Shown: piece by piece, positions 44,331 to 46,851 of the stretch | Layout: each line of letters starts with the position of its first letter | Numbering within the stretch: position 1 is the first letter of the stretch | Origin: JAFLCA01 sp041907145 | Lineage (GTDB): Bacteria; Bdellovibrionota_C; UBA2361; JAFLCA01 | Direction: 5' to 3' | Length of the DNA: 46,851 nt | NCBI GenBank assembly: GCA_041907145.1 | Contig: JAYRHW010000229.1 | Coordinates: forward strand, 1-46,851 | The notes under the pieces: generated by a model | Seen by the model: the letters and a program-made list of their open reading frames with translations, nothing else | What the model was told of the DNA's origin: nothing | The model's database searches: none | Translations under genes and position numbers: made by a program

Positions 44331-46202
44331 CTATCCGCCATTTTTAACCAGGAAAAGGCGAGGGAGTTCGATCTCGAGGTCCGGGTTACACTGGGCTAGT
44401 CGATTTGCCTCCGGCAAGAGAAACTGCACTTTGTAGCGCCCTGGCGGTACATCGAGCAAATGCAGGCGAGCCGTAAAGTGGTCTCTATCTGCTTGCGCAG
44501 GGGCACTGCTCACAAAGTATTTCTTATCCCTAGAGGTCAAAACGACCGCGGGTGCTGCAGCTACCGTCAGCTCCTCTAAGCGCCACCGCAGGGATAGAAA
44601 TGGAGCCCGAAGCCTGACGCGGTGCCCGTATTCCGGTCTGCCTTGAATGGAGTCCACTACGCAATGAATATCGGGATCCACTTGGCTCTCCAAGGTCTGG
44701 AGGCGAAAACCAGGAAATTTCGCGCGCACCAGCTGTTCCGGATTCTGCTCCTTGAAGGCCTCAGCATCTGAACGCAAGGTGTAATACTGCAACTGCACGT
44801 TGGGCCCCGAGAGCACCACCGGTCCATCGTACATGAGAGCAAGACGCGGATCGTCGGCGAGCGCTTGCTCCATATCCCACGGAGGGGAGTGGAGGACTAT
44901 TATTTCTGCGGGCCTCGCAAAGAAGTTTTGCAGATGACGACCTGTCAAATATTCTGGATTGGGGGAGGTCAGTCCTATGAGGTCGATGATCGGGCGCTCG
45001 GTGCCAAATCCCAACGTGCCAACCTCCACCGCCGCAAGCGGGCCCGGCGGCAGATGCGCGGATTCGAGATACCGACTCGCCGCAACATAGTGCTCATTGC
45101 CAGAAAAGGCGCGCTGGCGAGAGGGCGCCAAGTACAGCCAGATGAGGCACGCAATTGCCAAGGCTGCGGCTGCAAGGCTTCTTATACGCCGCCGATGAGG
45201 GGCGAATTTACCGGCGAAGGTAACTAATCTAATTCTACAAAGCAGAAAACTTGCTGCTAGTAGCGCACTGAAATCCAAAATCGAAAAATACCAAAGATAG
45301 CCCGGCACATTCAAAGTGACGTAAGTTATCTGCTGAAGGGCGGCGAAGCCAAAAACGAACCAGACGGGACTCGGAATAGAGCGCCACCATATCAATGAGA
45401 TGGTTGCCGCCGCGTAAACGAAGGTCATGGGCGCGTCCGTCTCGAGCACGTGCTTGATCAACTCAGAGAGATAGACCCACCCGGTACCCCAGTAGCCGGA
45501 GCTGCCCTGCCATATTTTGTTGCCAAGGGTGCTTGGAAATACCTGCCCAAATTTCCACAGCGAAAACGCTATCCATGGTGCCAGGATCAAGGCGAAACGA
45601 AGCAGCCCCCAGAGTGAGGCTGTATGCTGGCGTATCAGCGACCAAATCCAACGCAGCCCGACGAGAGCAAGTCCGTCCGGCCTCGCCAGCGTGATCAGCC
45701 CAAGTACTTCCCATGAGGTACGGCCTCGAATTTCAAGCAATACGAAGAGAGTCAACAGGAAGATGAAGAGATAGGTCTCGAGCCCAAATCCCCACGTATG
45801 CCTTTCGCTTAGGAAGTAAATGATCGACAAGGAACAACACAGCGCCGCTATGGAGTTCCCTTGCCGCCGGAGAATCAGAAATACACTGCCCCCAATACCG
45901 GCAAGGTAGAGAGCACCCAGGACATGCGCCGTCATTGGAATAGTTGCGGCACTTGGAGTACAGAGGAAAAGAACGAGGGTATGCAGTACGGAAGTGCTCG
46001 GGTTGAAGGACTCGCCTACATTGAAGACCCAGCCATCTCCGGAAATCAAATTTCGAACGATACGAAAGATGATATAGGCGTCTTCGAGATTCCAGTCTTG
46101 GAAGCGCAGGAACTGTGCCAGTGCGAAACAAATCAGCGCTAAAAGGCTGAAGGCATTTTCGATGAAGATGCCGGAGTCACGTGAGGAGCGAGGCCTAATC
46201 AT
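44331..46202 (-). CDS. GT-C membrane glycosyltransferase, polyprenyl-sugar type
   Basis: A 623-aa membrane protein with about ten hydrophobic helices, then a soluble C-terminal region from about residue 375. The first loop reads NLEDAYIIFRIVRNLISGDG then VFNVGESFNPSTSVLHT, the pattern DDAYI.FRY..N...G.G.VFN.GE shared by GT-C arabinofuranosyl/mannosyl-type transferases that use polyprenyl-phosphate donors; the acidic pair E-D is the likely catalytic site. The C-terminal soluble part has an Ig-like look. ATG 46202 is chosen; TTG 46220 would overlap the upstream gene. It is the second membrane glycosyltransferase of the locus and would act on the periplasmic side. Confidence 0.78.
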   Translation of the reverse strand: MIRPRSSRDSGIFIENAFSLLALICFALAQFLRFQDWNLEDAYIIFRIVRNLISGDGWVFNVGESFNPSTSVLHTLVLFLCTPSAATIPMTAHVLGALYLAGIGGSVFLILRRQGNSIAALCCSLSIIYFLSERHTWGFGLETYLFIFLLTLFVLLEIRGRTSWEVLGLITLARPDGLALVGLRWIWSLIRQHTASLWGLLRFALILAPWIAFSLWKFGQVFPSTLGNKIWQGSSGYWGTGWVYLSELIKHVLETDAPMTFVYAAATISLIWWRSIPSPVWFVFGFAALQQITYVTLNVPGYLWYFSILDFSALLAASFLLCRIRLVTFAGKFAPHRRRIRSLAAAALAIACLIWLYLAPSRQRAFSGNEHYVAASRYLESAHLPPGPLAAVEVGTLGFGTERPIIDLIGLTSPNPEYLTGRHLQNFFARPAEIIVLHSPPWDMEQALADDPRLALMYDGPVVLSGPNVQLQYYTLRSDAEAFKEQNPEQLVRAKFPGFRLQTLESQVDPDIHCVVDSIQGRPEYGHRVRLRAPFLSLRWRLEELTVAAAPAVVLTSRDKKYFVSSAPAQADRDHFTARLHLLDVPPGRYKVQFLLPEANRLAQCNPDLEIELPRLFLVKNGG

Positions 46203-46209
46203 CGCCAGA

Positions 46210-46851
46210 TCAGTAGTCAATTTCCGGACTCACCGGAAGCGGAGTCCCAGGCGAAGCGCCCCTCCCTCGCGCAGCTTCGAGCGAAGAGCGCTGCGATCGG
46301 AGCTCGGCAAGCTGCCTCTCAAGCAACTCCTTATCTTCGAAACGAGAGGACTCGACAACATCGAGCTTCGCCCTCAGAGCGGCTTCCATGCCTGACTTAC
46401 GGTTAATCTCTCCTGCTTCGGCCTGCTTGGAGGCCTCCGCTAGTTCCGCCAGCTGCCGCGTGAGGGCCGCTTCCCTAGCCGGAGACCCTTTGCCATTTTG
46501 GCTAGAACTCGCCACACGAATCAGATTTTCGAGATTAGCGGAGCTTTGCTCAATCACTGCAGCCTCCGCCCGTAACCGCTCGACATCGTCGCTAACCTCC
46601 ATCACGCGGCCAAAATTCCCGATTACTTCAGCATCTTGACGCAGCCTGCGCAGACTTTCGTCCTGAGTCTGTACCTGCAATTTGAAGCTCGTGAGCACCT
46701 CCTTACGACTCGAGATTTCCTCATGCAGAGCTTCAGGCGTGTCGAAATATGGGGGGCGTGACAGCAGGTCCTCGGTCTGAGGCGCAGTCATCTCAATTTG
46801 ATTGGCTTTTCCGATCACCAGCACGGAGAAATCTAAGCTGCCGGAAGACCC
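46210..46851 (-). CDS. Coiled-coil protein (partial, open at right edge)
   Basis: The reading frame is open from the right edge of the window to a stop at 46210-46212, so at least 213 residues are visible and the N-terminus may lie outside; a GTG at 46824 could also be the start. From about residue 40 on it is almost entirely helical and heptad-like, rich in Glu, Ala, Leu, Arg and Gln (HEEISSRKEVLTSFKLQVQ, RRLRQDAEVIG, LERQLAELRSQRSSLEA), followed by a Gly/Pro-rich tail. The start of the visible part (LVIGKANQIEMTAP) is a hydrophobic strand. A long coiled coil beside glycan export genes fits a chain-length regulator or adaptor, but no Wzz motif or membrane helix is seen. Confidence 0.6.
   Translation of the reverse strand, partial: GSSGSLDFSVLVIGKANQIEMTAPQTEDLLSRPPYFDTPEALHEEISSRKEVLTSFKLQVQTQDESLRRLRQDAEVIGNFGRVMEVSDDVERLRAEAAVIEQSSANLENLIRVASSSQNGKGSPAREAALTRQLAELAEASKQAEAGEINRKSGMEAALRAKLDVVESSRFEDKELLERQLAELRSQRSSLEAARGRGASPGTPLPVSPEIDY

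Overview
The window is a stretch of bacterial chromosome, densely coded on both strands, with no phage, IS element, CRISPR array, rRNA or tRNA that I can see. An outer membrane is implied by an ABC-type surface polysaccharide export pair and by several secreted proteins with signal peptides. Combined with Tad/type IV-type pilin-like genes, a short zinc-knuckle methionyl-tRNA synthetase, a MutL/GlmL-like ATPase and many TTG/GTG starts, this suggests an uncultured Gram-negative lineage, for example a former-Deltaproteobacteria, Bdellovibrionota or Acidobacteria-like group. The sequence alone does not settle the phylum.

Layout. (1) 1-4318: tail of an upstream gene, then a pilus/pseudopilin set: a prepilin-leader protein carrying FG-GAP repeats, two TadE-like proteins and a TadG-like protein. 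(2) 4343-12000: mixed housekeeping and unknown genes: PfkB sugar kinase, an unknown 265-aa protein, methylmalonyl-CoA epimerase, a small Cys-rich secreted protein, metG and sua5, an RmlC-like cupin, a second small secreted protein, a 102-aa unknown and a CheY-like receiver. (3) 12085-20683: storage-glucan metabolism: a GH63-like glycosidase, then a glycogen synthase-type glucosyltransferase plus GH57 amylase on the minus strand, divergent from glucokinase plus glycogen debranching enzyme on the plus strand. (4) 20740-21126: a small secreted unknown.

(5) 21253-27943 is the most interesting region. Seven minus-strand genes lie end to end, with junctions of 4-nt overlap to 3-nt gap: a 97-aa small protein, a DUF6754-type membrane protein, three further membrane proteins, a MutL/GlmL-like ASKHA ATPase and a 372-aa barrel/KOW-like protein. 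No B12-dependent mutase lies with them. I read this as an ATPase-driven membrane complex of unknown function.

(6) 28045-46851: a surface polysaccharide locus, with GT2, GT4 and GT-C glycosyltransferases, a fused GT2-GT4 enzyme, a GT2 with an eroded methyltransferase half, a HAD-like protein that has lost its catalytic residues, Wzm/Wzt-type exporter genes, GDP-L-fucose synthase, a methyltransferase, a 997-aa secreted protein with three NPWD repeats, and a coiled-coil gene running off the right edge. Fucose-containing glycans are likely built in the cytoplasm and exported by the ABC pair. The GT-C enzymes would act on lipid-linked sugars at the outer face of the inner membrane.
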